From assembly GCA_946800325.1 (NCBI GenBank), contig OX326958.1, forward strand, positions 72,661,264 through 72,725,263: a DNA stretch of 64,000 bases, read 5' to 3'. The notes under the pieces were generated by a model. That model did not search any database and was not told the DNA's origin. It was given only the letters and a program-made list of their open reading frames with translations. This DNA is from Luzula sylvatica. Taxonomy: Eukaryota > Streptophyta > Magnoliopsida > Poales > Juncaceae. The position numbers and the translations under genes were made by a program. Of the stretch, positions 63,886 through 64,000 are shown piece by piece (positions within the stretch are counted from its first letter, which is position 1; every line of letters starts with the position of its first letter).

Positions 63886-64000
63886 TATGTCGTAAAAGAT
63901 ACGATACAAATGATCTTAAAACACATTATTTGAACTCCTCAAAGCGTTAAAATTATGTTTTGAATCGGAAAACAAACTTTCTTAGTGTATGTGAAATTTG
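63886..64000. repeat. Partial last monomer cut by the window end
   Basis: 115 of 124 bases of monomer 516, ending in GTGAAATTTG. The array evidently continues past the window. Confidence 0.95.

Larger units (their letters stand above)
1..64000. repeat. Satellite DNA array, 124-bp monomer, 515 full copies
   Basis: One continuous tandem array fills the window and runs off both ends. Every unit begins TATGT or a near variant and the next start is 124 bases later. The start at 63886 equals 1 + 515 x 124 + 25. The 25 extra bases are fully explained by indels I located: +2 at about 1164, 10220, 19150, 25600, 31309, 54130, 58346, 60208 and 62815; +1 at about 1733, 2677, 2727, 2851, 6076, 10791, 18478, 22078, 27782, 33861, 35971 and 38411; -1 at about 4708, 7807, 12513, 14751 and 57027. 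All monomers face the same way and no foreign sequence interrupts them. Typical satellite heterochromatin; a centromeric role is inference, not shown. Host unknown, plant favoured weakly. Confidence 0.98.
53091..64000. repeat. Right flank: heterogeneous monomers with cassette copies
   Basis: About 88 monomers without a strict long period. It holds three copies of the 870-bp cassette (53711, 59790, 62396), a duplicated 1862-bp unit (57060, 58922), and units with GAATTGC plus GTTGTGTAG as in the left flank (about 3800 and 55030). It also has a variant confined to this side, TTAGTGTATG (about 54804, 60892, 63986). The only -1 deletion of its type, in CTTTCTTAG, is at 57027. No gene or foreign insertion. 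Confidence 0.85.

Noticed and set aside
1..64000. CRISPR array
   Set aside because: The repeat is 124 bp and directly adjoining with no unique spacers between copies, and variation is spread along the unit.
1..64000. CENP-B box
   Set aside because: The minus-strand word TTCGATTCAAAACAAG matches the first TTCG of the box and a central A but lacks the CGGG core.
1..64000. Telomeric or subtelomeric repeats
   Set aside because: No TTTAGGG or TTAGGG runs on either strand.

Overview
The whole 64,000-base window is one uninterrupted head-to-tail satellite DNA array. The basic unit is 124 bp, about 28% G+C, always in the same orientation. Phasing every unit on the start TATGT (position 1) gives 515 complete monomers plus a partial 516th (63886-64000, 115 nt). 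Small indels account exactly for the 25-base excess over 515 x 124: nine +2 insertions, twelve +1 insertions and five -1 deletions. I see no gene, RNA gene, transposon, inversion, telomeric repeat or unique sequence. Such an array is typical of centromeric or pericentromeric/subtelomeric heterochromatin of a eukaryote. The AT-rich composition and the word GAAAAGTTATG recall plant centromere satellites as I remember them, so a plant is my best guess, but the sequence does not prove the host and I cannot name a known satellite family.

The array is layered. The left flank (1-3726) is a heterogeneous mix of monomer variants. Next come nested segmental duplications that begin at the same marker monomer (3727, 6827, 11541) with units of 3100 and 4714 bp. 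Two adjacent copies of an 18/19-monomer unit follow (12285-14515 and 14516-16870), then an irregular stretch to about 19954. A 5707-bp unit is duplicated in tandem (19955-25661, 25662-31368) with only about ten differences noticed, and is followed by a partial third copy. A 2109-bp unit is then duplicated (32752-34860, 34861-36969).

The most regular part is 38334-53090. Here a 12-monomer higher-order repeat (HOR) of 1488 bp is present ten times in a row. The first copy keeps ancestral bases at four sites where the other nine are derived. Alternating variants in the later copies reveal a 2976-bp double unit. Single older copies of the same 12-monomer order lie at 15507-16994, 23819-25306 and 29526-31013, showing where the amplified unit came from. 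The right flank (53091-64000) is again heterogeneous. It shares an 870-bp seven-monomer cassette with the left flank (745-1614, 9802-10671 versus 53711-54580, 59790-60659, 62396-63265), so the two sides look like one older array split apart by later internal expansions.

Nothing is expressed from this window as far as sequence shows. All reading frames of any length are by-products of the repeat, start at TTG rather than ATG, and cannot persist because 124 is not a multiple of three. The interest is in repeat architecture and its history of unequal exchange and segmental amplification.
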